Source of the DNA: Acanthopleura granulata
Taxonomy: Eukaryota; Mollusca; Polyplacophora; Chitonida; Chitonidae
Assembly (NCBI GenBank): GCA_016165875.1
Contig: JABBOT010000004.1
Span: 11,578,765 to 11,642,764, forward strand
Direction: 5' to 3'
DNA length: 64,000 nt
The number at the start of each line of letters is the position of its first letter. Position 1 is the first letter of the stretch. Below are positions 63,761-64,000 of this stretch, piece after piece. The notes beneath the pieces were generated by a model. The model saw only the letters and a list, made by a program, of their open reading frames with translations. It ran no database searches and was not told the origin of the DNA. The position numbers and the translations under genes are program-made.

Positions 63761-64000
63761 GAAAACTGGTCGGCCAAGATAGTAGGCACCATAAGCAAGG
63801 TATTCCAGCAGCCTGATAAGTCTCTAACAGGCGGCAGCCACAGGTTCAGACAGCTACCCGGTCGTCCCCAGGAGGTTGGACGGGCTCTCCAGCACCTTTG
63901 CTGCGAAATGCATTACGGTCTTTTCGTTTTGCCGCCAGATATCGAACGACTTTTATGCGTTATCAACCAGTACATGGACTATAGAACCAGGAATTTTGTT
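63745..64000 (-). pseudogene. Further element-encoded frame, partial, unidentified
   Basis: On the - strand the frame running from the right edge towards 63745 contains protein-like stretches (FDIWRQNEKTVMHFAAKVLE, about 63883-63942; RLIRLLEYLAYGAYYLG, about 63768-63818) broken by three stop codons (near 63953, 63862 and 63822). It lies directly upstream of the integrase on the same strand and shares the element's composition. No family recognised. It may be the 3' end of a neighbouring element gene. Confidence 0.35.

Larger units (their letters stand above)
59579..64000. mobile_element. Polinton/virus-like large DNA element, degraded, left part only
   Basis: From about 59.58 kb to the right edge the DNA becomes distinctly richer in G+C and dense in coding-like frames, unlike the AT-rich host DNA before it. 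It contains a + strand replication gene (family B polymerase, SF1 helicase, HNH nuclease), a - strand rve integrase converging on it, and another - strand frame running off the window. A self-encoded PolB plus a retroviral-type integrase is the hallmark combination of Polinton/Maverick elements and related polinton-like viruses. Capsid, protease and packaging ATPase genes would have to lie beyond 64000. Element ends and target duplication are not visible. Multiple stops and frameshifts show that this copy is inactive. Confidence 0.75.

Noticed and set aside
1..64000. CRISPR arrays, operons, ribosome binding sites
   Set aside because: Spliced genes and pol III SINEs show a eukaryotic genome. 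No regularly spaced direct repeats were seen.

Overview
The window is nuclear DNA of an invertebrate animal. I infer a mollusc (bivalve or gastropod). Three things support this: a 20-exon gene with canonical GT-AG introns, a 3' gene fragment that is clearly metazoan FBXL14, and many tRNA-derived SINEs with tails of the type I associate with mollusc genomes (this last point is recollection, not a search).

Layout. Bases 1-258 hold the C-terminal coding end of an F-box/LRR gene (FBXL14-like) on the + strand. From about 0.26 to 43.9 kb there is AT-rich non-coding DNA with a few SINEs, microsatellites, hairpins, a decayed purine-rich minisatellite, and three weak orphan exon candidates on the - strand. 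I found no gene I can name there. From 44871 to 58470 on the + strand lies a complete TSR1 gene (40S ribosome maturation factor). Its 20 exons join in frame to 808 codons, followed by an AATAAA at 58609. Its introns and flanks are unusually rich in one SINE family, mostly in the sense orientation, and carry a foldback element in intron 17.

From about 59.58 kb to the right edge the composition changes abruptly to GC-rich coding-like DNA. This is one end of a large virus-like or Polinton-like mobile element. On the + strand there is a broken gene for a multidomain replication protein: a family B DNA polymerase palm, then an SF1 helicase, then an HNH nuclease. It is converged upon by a broken DDE/rve integrase gene on the - strand, and the two 3' ends meet near 62.8 kb. 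A further - strand frame enters from beyond the window. The copy is dead: it has at least seven in-frame stops, several frameshifts, and an Ala in the polymerase motif A position where Asp is expected. The perfect TSR1 reading frame next door argues that these breaks are real decay and not poor base calling. This element is the main item of interest. Its PolB-helicase-HNH fusion differs from the canonical Polinton gene set.
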